Shown here piece after piece: positions 51,845 to 61,156 of a stretch of DNA of 64,000 nucleotides (within the stretch, counting starts at the first letter, position 1; every line of letters starts with the position of its first letter). The stretch comes from Bacteroidales bacterium. GTDB taxonomy: Bacteria; Bacteroidota; Bacteroidia; Bacteroidales; UBA932. The notes below the pieces were generated by a model. The model did not search any database and had not been told where the DNA came from. It was given only the letters and a program-made list of their open reading frames with translations. Position numbers and translations under genes: made by a program. The stretch spans positions 1 through 64,000 of the forward strand of contig JAFUWZ010000027.1 in the NCBI GenBank assembly GCA_017471045.1, given 5' to 3'.

Positions 51845-53794
51845 TTACCAACCGATGTTCTGGACCAGATTGGGATTCCGCTCCAGATAATATGTATAGA
51901 TGGGCCAGAAGTAATCCTTCAGGCCGAAGGACTGCGTCGCGATCAGGTTCCGGATATAGTAATCCTCCGGACTGGACCCGGTCACGGTAAAGCCGTAGAT
52001 GCTCTTCTGATACTCAGCGGGGGCCGTCTTCCAGCGACGGATGTCCCAGAAGCGCTGGCTCTCGAAGACCAGCTCGTTGAGGCGCTCGCGGTGGATGATC
52101 TCCCGCATACCCGGCTGGGTATTGTAATAGCCGGGGTTGTTGCTGTACTCGTCCCAGGAGGTCTTGACGTCCGGGATACCGGCCCGCTCGCGGACGGCAT
52201 CCATCATCCGGAAGAGATCCTCCTTGTGGGGACCGTTGGGACCTTCCGCCTCGTTGATCGCCTCTGCATAGAGCAGATACAGGTCCGTCAGGCGTAGGAT
52301 CGGCCAGGGGAACCAGTACGAGACGAAAGTGCTGTTGGCCGACATCCGGGCCTCCAGCGGGAACAGCTTCATCGGGAAGTAGCCGGTGACAGGACCGTTT
52401 TCACTGCCGGTCTTGCCCTGCTGGCCGCCGATCCGGCACTCGATGGTCGGAAGATCATCAGGCGTGAGATCATTGTAAGAGGAGAGCATGCCCATCCAAT
52501 TGCCGCCGTCAAAACCGAGGGAAGCATAGAAACGGGGCTCACGGTTGAAGTTCAACCGGACCGTCGTGTATCCGCGCTTGAGATAATAGGAATGGTCGTC
52601 CGTGCCGTTCTTGAGCTCCATCGGGTTGATATTGACCCATTCAAGGTCATTCTCGGTCGGAAGGCCGTTGCGCGTATAGAACTGGTCGACGATCTTGAGC
52701 GGGACACCGATGAAACGGTAACCTCCCAGCGAATGTGTAAAATCCGTCAGGTTGGGCATGCAGAGCTGCTGGAAGACGCTGATCAGGCTGGAAGAAGTCT
52801 GGGTGTTGCCCCAGATGAGTTCCGAATTCCAGCGCTCGCTGAAGGACTTGCGGATCGTCAGCGTACGCTTCAGCGTGTCCACCATCCGGTAATCGATCGT
52901 CGATCCGTCATAAAGATGGATATTCGCGCTCTCACACACGTCCAGCGCCTCCTTGCAGGCGGTCATCGCATAGGTCCAGCGCTCCAACTTCTGCTCCGCG
53001 GTCTTGGCGGGGAAAAGCTGCACGCCGCGGTTATCCACCAGCGTCGCTTCCTCCTCGTTGCCGTTGAACAGGGGGCTCGCCGCATAGACGGCGACGCGGG
53101 CCCGGAGGGCGGCACAGGCGGGCCGGGTCACGCGGCCGTACTCGTCGGTCGAAGGATTCTCCAGCGGAAGATCCGGCATCGCTTTGTCCAGCAGATCCAG
53201 GACGAAGTCGAAGCAGGTATCGATCGGCTCGCGATAGACACGGACCTGCTCGACGTCGGCATCCATCGGAAGGCTCTTCCGGATGATCGGGACGGGACCC
53301 CACTTGCGGATCAGGTTGAAATGGTAATAGGCCTTGAGGAAGGTCGCTTCGGCTTTCCACTGGTCCTTCTCGGCGTCCGTCATGTCCGGGACGCGGTCGA
53401 TGTTCTCGCAGAGGATGTCACAGCAGCGGATGCCCTGGTACATCGAAGCCCAGTCATTGCCATACACGCGGGAGGCACTCTGATAGCCCCGGGCGATCTG
53501 GAACAGCGAATTGGAGACGCGCGCCGACGTATTGGACACGACACGACCGACCAGGTCCCACATCTCGTCACCGGTCAGCATGGCATAGTCGGAAGCCGGT
53601 ACGCCGTCATTGGGCATGTAGGCGTAGCAGGTGGCCAGGTAGCGGATCGCCGAAGACCGCAGGTTGAAAGCCATTTCGATCGTCGCCAGGCCGTCGTCCG
53701 GGACGACGTTGAGGAAATTGTCACATCCGAGCGGCATCAGCAGCACGGCCACGGAAGAAAGGGCAAGCGCCCATTTGGAAAGTTTCTTTTTCAT
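51845..53794 (-). CDS. SusD/RagB-family nutrient-binding outer-membrane lipoprotein
   Basis: 649 residues. Lipobox LMPLGC (about residue 24) is followed by the SusD N-terminus (NFLNVVPDDGLATIEMAF). TPR-like helices (RGYQSASRVYGNDWASMYQG, AEATFLKAYYHFNLIRKWGP) and the late LRLTDLYLLYAEAINEAEG and ERLNELVFESQRFWDIRRW are diagnostic. SusD caps the SusC channel and presents glycan. It is 12 bp downstream of susC. The ligand is not evident; no glycanase in the locus indicates it. Confidence 0.95.
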   Translation of the reverse strand: MKKKLSKWALALSSVAVLLMPLGCDNFLNVVPDDGLATIEMAFNLRSSAIRYLATCYAYMPNDGVPASDYAMLTGDEMWDLVGRVVSNTSARVSNSLFQIARGYQSASRVYGNDWASMYQGIRCCDILCENIDRVPDMTDAEKDQWKAEATFLKAYYHFNLIRKWGPVPIIRKSLPMDADVEQVRVYREPIDTCFDFVLDLLDKAMPDLPLENPSTDEYGRVTRPACAALRARVAVYAASPLFNGNEEEATLVDNRGVQLFPAKTAEQKLERWTYAMTACKEALDVCESANIHLYDGSTIDYRMVDTLKRTLTIRKSFSERWNSELIWGNTQTSSSLISVFQQLCMPNLTDFTHSLGGYRFIGVPLKIVDQFYTRNGLPTENDLEWVNINPMELKNGTDDHSYYLKRGYTTVRLNFNREPRFYASLGFDGGNWMGMLSSYNDLTPDDLPTIECRIGGQQGKTGSENGPVTGYFPMKLFPLEARMSANSTFVSYWFPWPILRLTDLYLLYAEAINEAEGPNGPHKEDLFRMMDAVRERAGIPDVKTSWDEYSNNPGYYNTQPGMREIIHRERLNELVFESQRFWDIRRWKTAPAEYQKSIYGFTVTGSSPEDYYIRNLIATQSFGLKDYFWPIYTYYLERNPNLVQNIGW

Positions 53795-53806
53795 GCTTGA
53801 ATCCTC

Positions 53807-56800
53807 CTATTTGAACGTGACGTGGGCACCGATATTGAACGTGCGCTGGATCGGGTAGTTGAGACCCTCGCCGGCCAGCTCCGGATCCCAGAGTTTGAAC
53901 CGGCTCCAGCACAAGAGGTTGTTGCCCTGCAGATAGAAGCGCAAAGCTTCGATATGGGCCTTGCGGGTCCACTTGTAAGGAAGCGTGTAGCCCAGTTCCA
54001 ACTGCTTGAGACGCAGGAAGGAACCATCCCGCATCCACCAGGTGCTGACGGCGGAGTTGTTCAGGTTGTGATACGCACTGTAACGCGGCCAGAGGGCGTA
54101 GATGTCGCGGTTGTCCTCACTCCAGTGACTGTCGGAGTAGGCCTTCAGCAACTGCGTGTTGTTGACGAACGGAGCCGTACCGACTTGCGTGCTCGTGTAA
54201 TTGGGCGTAGCGTCGATCCAGAAAGACTCATTGGCCAGTCCCTGGAAGAACACGGAGAAATCGATCCCCTTCCAACCCAGGGACGCACCGAAGCCGTAGA
54301 TGATCTCCGGCGAAGTCGGCATACCGATCGGGACCCGGTCGGCCTCGGTGATCACGCCGTCGCCGTTGACGTCGGTATACTTGATGTCACCGCCGCCGTA
54401 CTGGCTGCCGAAAGACTGCTGGGAAGGGCTGTTGGCCGCTTCCTCGTCATCGATGAACAGACGCTCGGCGATATAGCCCCAGGTCTGCTTGATGGAGTGT
54501 CCCGCATGCTGGCGGTACGGCTCCGGATAGGTAGGCTCCTCATAGACCAGATACCGGCTGGTCGAATAGGTGAAGTTGCCACGGCCGGACAGCCACAGAT
54601 CCGGGCTGATCACTTGCTTGTAATCAGCCTGGATATCGATACCGTGCGCCTTGGCCTGGCCGATGTTGGCCGCAATCGTCGCCTGGAGACCCATCGTCTC
54701 CGGGATGTCGCTGCGGGTCATGAAGATATCCTTTCGATGCTCGGTGAAGTACTCGGCGATGATGTCCAGTTTGTTGAACAGGCCGAGCTCCAGGGCATAG
54801 TTGGTCTTGTAGGAAGTCTCCCAGGTGATGGCCTCGTTGGCATAGCGGACGACGTCGATACCGTTGTAGGTCGTCCCGCGGAATTCGCCGAAGGAGGCCG
54901 ACAGCGCACTGCTGTTCATGTTCATCTCTGAGAGGTAGTAGAAACGGTTGTAAGCCGATCCGATGTTGTCGTTACCGACCAGTCCGTAGGATGCGCGGAA
55001 CTTGAGGTTGTGCACCGCCTTCTTCGCATTCTTGAACCAAGGCTCGTTGGAGATCACCCAGGCTCCACCGAAAGACGGGAAGAAGCCCCAGCGGTGTGAC
55101 TTGTGGAAACGCTCGGAGCCGTTATAACCGAAATTGAACTCGGCGAAATAGCGCTTGTCCCAACCATAGGTGAAACGTCCGGACAGGCCGGCGTTGCGGG
55201 ACGGGAGGGACAGCTGGAGCGAGCCGGCATTGGCTTCCAGCTGCTCACGGGCCATCAGGACCAGCAGGCCGGTCACGGCGTTGCGTCCGAAGTCCCGCGC
55301 GTAGCTGAGACGGCTCTCGGAGTACATCGTATTGGTGATGGTCTTGGCTCCTTCCGAATACTGGAGATAATCCGTACCGCTGTCATTGATGCGCTTGACA
55401 TGATACTCGCCCGTATAGGAATCGTAGCTGTCCATCGCATACCAGAACGGGGAGAACTGACGGTTGACCGAGTAGCTCGACAGACGCGTCAGGTTGAACA
55501 GGGTCATGAATTTCAATCCCTTGGTGATGAAGCCAAGGTCCTGGTTGACCTCGACGGCCGCGATCATCTGCGAACGCTGCAGGTCGCGGTACCCCCGGAC
55601 GAGGTTGGTATAAGGGTTGATATACGACCCGTCGTCGTAGTTGCCGAACATGATGTGCTGGATCCCGACATGCTCGTCATCCATGGGATAATAGGCCGGG
55701 AAAAGGACCGGATCGGAGTGAACCACCTGCTTGAAGACATCGCTGCCGCCGTTGAGCGGGCCGGTATAGTCCGTGAAGTTGCCCGTCAGGCGGACGGCCA
55801 GCTGGGTCGTCTTCGTCACGTTGATATCGACGTTGGAACGCAGGGTGTAGGTCTTCTGGTCAATGTTGTTGTTGAACGAGTTGCGCTTGTCCACCTTGAG
55901 GATACCCGTATCGTCTGTAAAGGCGCCCGTGACATAGTAGCGGGCCACCTTGCCGCCGCCGCGGACCGACAGGTTGGCCCGGTAGGCCGTGGAAAAATTC
56001 TTGAACAGCATGCTGTACCAGTCGTTGGACGGATAGATGAGCCGGTTGGCGTTTTCCTTGCCGGTCTGCTCGATCTTGTCGTAGCTGTACATCAGTTCGC
56101 CCAGGGGGTCACGGGTGGAAATGGCCTCATTGTAGGACTTCATGTACGTGACGGGATCGGCCAGCTCGACCATACGTGTCGGCTGGGAGATGGAGGTCTC
56201 GACACGGGCGAAGATCTTGGCCGGACCTTCCTGGCCGCGCTTGGTCGTGACATAGATGACGCCGTTCGCACCGCGCGCACCGTACAGGGCCGTCGCCGTC
56301 GCATCCTTCATGATCGAGAAGGACTCGATATCGTCCGGCTGCAGGCGGGCGAGGTCCGTGGCAGTCAGCTCGATGTTGTCGATCAGGATCAAGGGGCTGG
56401 TGTTGGCGCCGAAGGTCGTGATACCGCGCACGAAGAAATCCGCGTTGTCCTGGCCGGGCTCACCGGTACGCTGATAGGCGATGACGCCGGCGACATTGCC
56501 CGCCAGGGAGGTCGTCAGATTGCTGGAAGGGACTTTCAGCGTAGATACGTCCACCGTCGTAATGGAGCCGATGACGCTCTCCTTCTTTTGTTTACCGAAC
56601 GCGACGACCGTCACTTCATCCAATTCGTTGGCCTGGTCCTTGAGGCGGACCGAAATGGAAGTCTGCGAGCCGACCTCAATGACCTGCGTCTCCTTGCCGG
56701 AGAACTCGAATTTCAGCTTGTCCGTCGCCTTGACGCCGCTGATCTCGTAGGCGCCGTCCAGGCCGGCAATGACTCCGCGCGTCGATCCGTCAACCGAGAC

Positions 56801-56923
56801 CGTGGCTGCAGGCAAAGGCTGCCCGGTCTCTTCCTCCAGGACAAATCCCTTGACCGTCTTGGACTGGGCCCAGACGCATAGCGGGATCAGCATCAGGAAG
56901 ATAGCTGCTAGAAATTTCCGCAT
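53807..56923 (-). CDS. SusC/RagA-family TonB-dependent transporter
   Basis: 1038 residues with signal peptide (FLAAIFLMLIPLCVWAQ). A carboxypeptidase-regulatory-like beta domain (about 22-100; VKGFVLEEETGQPLPAATVS) precedes the TonB box and plug (about 110-230; ELDEVTVVAFGKQKKESVIG, the SusC signature region SLAGNVAGVIAYQRTGEPGQ) and the 22-strand barrel ending in FNIGAHVTFK with terminal aromatic Phe. It imports the ligand captured by SusD using TonB energy. It is the first gene of the leftward operon. No hybrid sensor or anti-sigma gene is adjacent; regulation is not visible beyond a promoter at 56974-57002. Confidence 0.96.
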   Translation of the reverse strand: MRKFLAAIFLMLIPLCVWAQSKTVKGFVLEEETGQPLPAATVSVDGSTRGVIAGLDGAYEISGVKATDKLKFEFSGKETQVIEVGSQTSISVRLKDQANELDEVTVVAFGKQKKESVIGSITTVDVSTLKVPSSNLTTSLAGNVAGVIAYQRTGEPGQDNADFFVRGITTFGANTSPLILIDNIELTATDLARLQPDDIESFSIMKDATATALYGARGANGVIYVTTKRGQEGPAKIFARVETSISQPTRMVELADPVTYMKSYNEAISTRDPLGELMYSYDKIEQTGKENANRLIYPSNDWYSMLFKNFSTAYRANLSVRGGGKVARYYVTGAFTDDTGILKVDKRNSFNNNIDQKTYTLRSNVDINVTKTTQLAVRLTGNFTDYTGPLNGGSDVFKQVVHSDPVLFPAYYPMDDEHVGIQHIMFGNYDDGSYINPYTNLVRGYRDLQRSQMIAAVEVNQDLGFITKGLKFMTLFNLTRLSSYSVNRQFSPFWYAMDSYDSYTGEYHVKRINDSGTDYLQYSEGAKTITNTMYSESRLSYARDFGRNAVTGLLVLMAREQLEANAGSLQLSLPSRNAGLSGRFTYGWDKRYFAEFNFGYNGSERFHKSHRWGFFPSFGGAWVISNEPWFKNAKKAVHNLKFRASYGLVGNDNIGSAYNRFYYLSEMNMNSSALSASFGEFRGTTYNGIDVVRYANEAITWETSYKTNYALELGLFNKLDIIAEYFTEHRKDIFMTRSDIPETMGLQATIAANIGQAKAHGIDIQADYKQVISPDLWLSGRGNFTYSTSRYLVYEEPTYPEPYRQHAGHSIKQTWGYIAERLFIDDEEAANSPSQQSFGSQYGGGDIKYTDVNGDGVITEADRVPIGMPTSPEIIYGFGASLGWKGIDFSVFFQGLANESFWIDATPNYTSTQVGTAPFVNNTQLLKAYSDSHWSEDNRDIYALWPRYSAYHNLNNSAVSTWWMRDGSFLRLKQLELGYTLPYKWTRKAHIEALRFYLQGNNLLCWSRFKLWDPELAGEGLNYPIQRTFNIGAHVTFK

Positions 56924-56973
56924 AAGAAATATTGTTTTGATTAATTAAGTGCAAACGGTTTATTCCTAAATGG

Positions 56974-57002
56974 CTAATATAGGCATTTTTTTTCAATCCC
57001 AA
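56974..57002 (-). promoter_or_regulatory. Candidate promoter of the susC operon
   Basis: On the minus strand TTG (57002-57000), 18 bp, TATATTAG (56981-56974), one mismatch from TAnnTTTG. It lies 28 bp past the recombinase stop codon and gives a leader of about 45 nt. Confidence 0.45.
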
Positions 57003-57030
57003 CGCAACTATCTACGAAAAGTACCGTTTG

Positions 57031-58026
57031 TCATCCCCCCAGGCTTTCTTCCCAAACCTTCCCCAGCCGGAGCATCGCCTCCAACCGTGTCCGCTCGGCT
57101 ACATCGATGTACGGCTGCATGGATTGATAGTCCGCATGCCCGGTCCACTTCATCACGACCTGGGGCGGGATGCCGTTGGCGAGCGCAAAACAAATGAAAG
57201 TACGGCGTCCGGCATGGGTCGTCATCTTGGCCCACTTCGGGACCAGCCTTTCCTCGCGCCGGCCGTTGCGGTAGTACACTTCCCGGATCGGCGTATCCAG
57301 GCCGCACAGCCGGCAGAGCTCCTTCAGCAGGTCATTCATCCGCTGGTTGGGCATATAAGGCAAAGCCCGGTCCTCCGGGAAATGCCGGTCCGCATATTTA
57401 TCTAGGATCGCCTGCGCCTGCGGGACCAGTTCGATCCGGATGCGGTCGATGGTTTTTTTCGTGACGACATGAAGCGCCCCTTCCCGGATGTCACCTCGCC
57501 GCAGCCCGACCATATCCGAATAGCGAAGCGAAGTGAAGGCACAAAAGCAGAAAAGGTCCCGGACCCGCTCCAGTTCCGGGCGGCCCTGCGGGATGGGGAA
57601 ATGGTACAGGCGCGACAGTTCGTCGGGCGAAAGAAAGATCACCGGCTTCTCTACGACTTTGAACTTAGGCCGGTAGCTCAGGACGGCCGTCTCCTGGGTA
57701 AACCCTTTCCGGATCGCCCAGAGCAGGAACCAGCGCAGATTCTTGAACTGCTTCCGGCACGAACTCTCCTGCATCCGGGTTTCCCGCCGGAGATACAGTA
57801 CATAACGGTCCAGCCCCTCCTGGTCAAAAAACTCCAGGTCGCGGGCCTGACCGAAACGATGCAGGTGGCTGGCCAGTACATGACTGGAGCGGATCGTCGA
57901 GGCGGACCAGGAATTGGTGACGGAACAATCGCGGATGAATTCGCGCAAATAATAATCCAGTTCGTGCCGCTCCCCGCCATCCGCCGTGGAGAAGGATGAC
58001 TGAAAAGTCGGATAAAGTACTTTCAT
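57031..58026 (-). CDS. Tyrosine recombinase adjacent to an inverted surface-gene pair
   Basis: 331 residues from ATG 58026 (MKVLYPTFQSSFS); the frame extends to 58131 but that part is hydrophobic, overlaps a micro-ORF and contains the -7 box. It has a SAM-like core-binding domain (about 20-115) and a catalytic domain with Arg in FTSLRYSDMVGLR, HAGRRTFI, and MKWTGHADYQSMQPYIDV with the Tyr nucleophile. It is shorter than the island integrase at 8217 (no arm-binding domain), a size typical of Bacteroidota recombinases that invert surface-protein genes or promoters. It is divergent from GLUG lipoprotein A, so it is a candidate invertase for that locus. Confidence 0.9.
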   Translation of the reverse strand: MKVLYPTFQSSFSTADGGERHELDYYLREFIRDCSVTNSWSASTIRSSHVLASHLHRFGQARDLEFFDQEGLDRYVLYLRRETRMQESSCRKQFKNLRWFLLWAIRKGFTQETAVLSYRPKFKVVEKPVIFLSPDELSRLYHFPIPQGRPELERVRDLFCFCAFTSLRYSDMVGLRRGDIREGALHVVTKKTIDRIRIELVPQAQAILDKYADRHFPEDRALPYMPNQRMNDLLKELCRLCGLDTPIREVYYRNGRREERLVPKWAKMTTHAGRRTFICFALANGIPPQVVMKWTGHADYQSMQPYIDVAERTRLEAMLRLGKVWEESLGG

Positions 58027-58054
58027 AGTAGGTAAAGCAAAAAATACAAGTGCA

Positions 58055-58062
58055 CAAAAGTA
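58055..58062 (-). promoter_or_regulatory. -7 box of the recombinase gene
   Basis: TACTTTTG on the minus strand, 28 bp before ATG 58026. The nearest upstream TTTG is 24 bp away, so the -33 element is weak. No TAnnTTTG was found on the plus strand between here and the micro-ORF at 58102. Confidence 0.45.
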
Positions 58063-58101
58063 GAGAATGAAAAGGAATTTTAATAGCAAAAATGGTTTCT
58101 T

Positions 58102-58236
58102 ATGAGGAAAAAAACGTATGAAACCCCTCAAATTGAGGAAAATGACCTGTATTTACAGGAAGAAATCCTGCAGACAAGCACGGTCGGACTCGAAGATTAC
58201 AACAAGCCGGATGGCGGTTGGAATTGGGGAAATTAA
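58102..58236 (+). CDS. 44-residue micro-ORF preceding GLUG lipoprotein A
   Basis: ATG 58102 to TAA 58234-58236. It starts MRKKTYETPQIEEN, has a central LYLQEEILQTSTVG and ends in the aromatic, Gly-rich NKPDGGWNWGN. It has no signal peptide. It lies 18 bp before the lipoprotein ATG and so is probably translated from the same mRNA. The KKTYExPxI start is frequent in short Bacteroidota proteins found beside surface genes. The micro-ORF at 20511 has the same length and placement. Function unknown. Confidence 0.65.
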   Translation: MRKKTYETPQIEENDLYLQEEILQTSTVGLEDYNKPDGGWNWGN

Positions 58237-58254
58237 TCAAAAACGAAGAACGCC

Positions 58255-58860
58255 ATGAAAAAGATCACTTATCTCCTGATTGCAGTGACAGCAGCGGTCT
58301 CCGTTGCCTCTTGTGTCAAAGAACTGACCCCCGAACCCGCCCTCACCGGTGACGGCGTGACGGGACAGGTATTTACCGTATCCCTCCCGGCGGCTACCCG
58401 TACCGCGCTCGTGGACGGCAAGACCGTCTGGGCCAAGGGTGACTCCATCTGGGTGTCCAACGGCACCGAGACCGAAGCCGTCGTCGTCCCCGAAGCGGCC
58501 TGGGGCCAGAAAGAGTTTGACTTCGCGACCCAGACCGTGAAGACTTCCGAGGAGGCGCCTCAAATCTACGTCGTCTATCCCTACAGCGCCGCGGCCGGCG
58601 TCAAGGACGGCAAGGTCAGCGTGACGGTTCCGGCCGTCCAGGACGGATTGTTTGAGAACGCCAACATCGCGGCCGCCGTCTCTTGGGGCTATCATGTCGA
58701 GCTGAAGAACGTCACAGGCGTCTTCAAGGTAACCGTTCCGGATGACGCGGTCCTGTACTCCATCGCCTTCTCCGCCGCCGGCGGCAAGGCCCTGGCGGGC
58801 ACCTGCGCCGTCGACTTCTCCGGCGAGGCTCCGGTGCTGACTCCCACGACCTCCTATTCC
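58255..58860 (+). repeat. Left arm of an about 600-bp inverted repeat (5' end of lipoprotein gene A)
   Basis: The sequence is nearly identical, in inverted orientation, to 63395-64000, with only scattered substitutions and identical runs of more than 40 bp. Identity drops sharply after about codon 200. The arms are separated by about 4.5 kb carrying the divergent bodies of genes A and B. The outer limits of the repeat beyond 64000 are not visible. Confidence 0.8.
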
Positions 58861-61053
58861 GCCGTTTCTGTTCCGCTGCAGGGACAGACGGGCGAACAGT
58901 ATGTCGCCGTCATCCCGGGCACGTTCGATGCCGGGTTCAAAATGACGGCTGCCGGTTACTCATTCGAGGCCGCATCCGAGGTCAAGGAAAGCAAAGTGGC
59001 CAATACCGTTGCGGTCAACGACCTGGTAGACCTGGGTACGATCGGCACCGACCTGCAGCCTATCGGCGGCGACGGGTCCGAGGCGAATCCTTTCCTGATT
59101 GAGAACCTGGGTCACATCATTGCACTGACGAATGCGGTCAATGAGGATGTCACCTTCGAAGGCCAGTACCTGAAGGTGACCAGCGATATCGGCGGCATCA
59201 CCGAACCCATCGGCAAGTATCCTGACAACGACAATTATTTCCCGTTCCAGGGTGATTTCGATGGCGGCGGCCATACTTTGACGGTTGAGATCGACGGAGC
59301 CAACCTGGATTCGAAGATCCGCCTGGGGCTGTTCTCCTGCCTGACGGACGGCGCCAGCATCCATGATCTGACTGTCGCCGGGACGGTGACTTCCACCGGC
59401 GACTGCCAGGCAGGGGTCGTGGGCCGCATTGACCAGAACACCGGCACGATCAGCCTCAAAAACGTGACGAACAAGGTCAACATCAACACGACCCGGAACT
59501 ATATCGGAGGCATTACCGGCTATATCACTTGCAAGCAGGCCAATACGGTCACCTTCGAGGATTGTACCAACGAAGGCTCCTTGAGCGGTGCCGACTATGT
59601 GGGCGGTATCATCGGGGCGTCAGCCAGCAACGCTTTTGCCAAAGTCGTGAACCATTGCACCAACACCGGTACGGTCAGCGGCTCCCGCAATATCGGAGGC
59701 ATCTCAGGTTTTGGTTACTATCTGACCCACACGAATTGCACGAATGCGGGCGCTGTCACATCTACAGGCAACTCTGGCGGCGTTTACATGGTTGCCGGCG
59801 GCGCATTCAAGGTGTGGCCGGAGGGCTCTTCCGCCACCATCGGCGTGGGCGGTATCATCGGCCTGGCCCAGAACTGCACGGTGACGGACAATACAAACAG
59901 TGGAAATGTGACCGGACTGGGCAAGGTCGGCGGCATTGTCGGCACGTCCTATTGGACTTCGCCTGCCCGTTGCACCAATAGCGGCACCATCAAAGGTACC
60001 CAGACCAACTCGGGCTGGATCGTCACCAACATGTCCCTCGTCGGCGGCATCGTCGGTCATCAGTATGTGGCCGGCAATATCAGTGCCTGCTCCAATTCCG
60101 GATCCATTATCGGTACGGGCGCCGTCGGCGGCATTGTCGGATATCAAGCTAACGGGAGCACTTCCAATACGATCGCCCTCACGGTTTCGGACTGCGAGAA
60201 CACGGGGGACATTTCCGGTAACGGACAAGGGGTCGGAGGCATCTCCGGAGTCGCGTCCACGATTGCGGGGACACGTTATAGCGTGATCCGCGACTGCACG
60301 AACAAAGGTCGTGTCGTCAACGCTTCCAACACGACGGGCGGTATCGTCGGAGATCTCTATGACATGAACAACGGAAAAGCCGGTGTCGTTTACAACTGTG
60401 TCAACGAAGGCGACATACAGAGTACGCTCTGGGTCGGCGGAATCGTTGGTTATGCTCATTCCAGGGCAACCGGCGGAGCGTTCAATGTTTACAACTGCGA
60501 GAACAAAGGCAACGTTGTGGCTACGCGCCCGGATGATGCCGGTGAAGCGTCGGGGGGCATTGTCGGCGCCGTGAATGGTACCACCGCTGCCAATTCAGGT
60601 TTGTTTGTCAAGAACTGTCTCAACAACGGATCAGTCCAGTACCGTGAGGCCTCCCATGTCAAACCTTATGTGGGCGGTATCGTCGGACGCCTGCAGTATG
60701 GCGGAGTCGAGAACTGTGTCAATACAGCTTATGTGGGACCCGAAGGCGGATTTGAGAATGTCGCTGAAGGGGCTACCGGGCGTTTGGGAACCTTTGTCGG
60801 CTCTTTGGAAAATACTTCCACGCTGAAGAACGCTTACTTCCCTGAGAATCTGCAGACTCCAACAACCGGTACCGACGCCGTGACGGTGACCCTGGAGGAT
60901 GAGAACAACGTCCGCAGTTATGACAGGTTCGCAAACCTGAATGACTGGGTCGGTGAATACTTCCTCGTGTATGAGGCACTCAACGAATGGGCCAAGGCCG
61001 ATTCCAAGTATTATAGCTGGGCCTGGAACAGCGCACCTGTATTTGTCAGATAA
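58255..61053 (+). CDS. GLUG-repeat surface lipoprotein A with fimbrillin-like N-terminus
   Basis: 932 residues. The lipoprotein signal ends SVASC (Cys20). Residues 21-260 are a fimbrillin-like module (ATRTALVDGKTVWAKGDSIW, SWGYHVELKNVTGVFKV). From about 275 a GLUG-type domain begins (NPFLIENLGHIIALTNAV, FPFQGDFDGGGHTLTV) followed by about 12 repeats of the form GGI(V/I/S)G spaced 25-50 residues apart with CxNxG segments, a beta-solenoid adhesin style. The end (NNVRSYDRFANLNDWVGEYF) matches that of lipoprotein B. The first about 200 codons are nearly identical to the inverted gene B. It may bind host or polymer surfaces. It is preceded by a micro-ORF and followed by a terminator. Confidence 0.85.
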   Translation: MKKITYLLIAVTAAVSVASCVKELTPEPALTGDGVTGQVFTVSLPAATRTALVDGKTVWAKGDSIWVSNGTETEAVVVPEAAWGQKEFDFATQTVKTSEEAPQIYVVYPYSAAAGVKDGKVSVTVPAVQDGLFENANIAAAVSWGYHVELKNVTGVFKVTVPDDAVLYSIAFSAAGGKALAGTCAVDFSGEAPVLTPTTSYSAVSVPLQGQTGEQYVAVIPGTFDAGFKMTAAGYSFEAASEVKESKVANTVAVNDLVDLGTIGTDLQPIGGDGSEANPFLIENLGHIIALTNAVNEDVTFEGQYLKVTSDIGGITEPIGKYPDNDNYFPFQGDFDGGGHTLTVEIDGANLDSKIRLGLFSCLTDGASIHDLTVAGTVTSTGDCQAGVVGRIDQNTGTISLKNVTNKVNINTTRNYIGGITGYITCKQANTVTFEDCTNEGSLSGADYVGGIIGASASNAFAKVVNHCTNTGTVSGSRNIGGISGFGYYLTHTNCTNAGAVTSTGNSGGVYMVAGGAFKVWPEGSSATIGVGGIIGLAQNCTVTDNTNSGNVTGLGKVGGIVGTSYWTSPARCTNSGTIKGTQTNSGWIVTNMSLVGGIVGHQYVAGNISACSNSGSIIGTGAVGGIVGYQANGSTSNTIALTVSDCENTGDISGNGQGVGGISGVASTIAGTRYSVIRDCTNKGRVVNASNTTGGIVGDLYDMNNGKAGVVYNCVNEGDIQSTLWVGGIVGYAHSRATGGAFNVYNCENKGNVVATRPDDAGEASGGIVGAVNGTTAANSGLFVKNCLNNGSVQYREASHVKPYVGGIVGRLQYGGVENCVNTAYVGPEGGFENVAEGATGRLGTFVGSLENTSTLKNAYFPENLQTPTTGTDAVTVTLEDENNVRSYDRFANLNDWVGEYFLVYEALNEWAKADSKYYSWAWNSAPVFVR

Positions 61054-61078
61054 AGTCTGGCCGGCAGTCCATATAGAT

Positions 61079-61116
61079 AAAAGCGCCGCAAGTGAAGTGA
61101 CTTGCGGCGCTTTTTC
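61079..61116. terminator. Bidirectional terminator between the convergent GLUG genes
   Basis: AGCGCCGCAAGT (61082-61093) and ACTTGCGGCGCT (61100-61111) form a perfect 12-bp stem with a 6-nt loop, followed by T's on the plus strand and preceded by A's, so it can stop transcription from both genes. Confidence 0.9.
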
Positions 61117-61156
61117 AGTAAGATAATAAGAACGGCGGGCGCAGGCCCGGCTGGGG

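Noticed and set aside
55103..56881. 592-codon ORF antisense to susC
   Set aside because: Shadow of the SusC coding sequence; no recognisable protein features.
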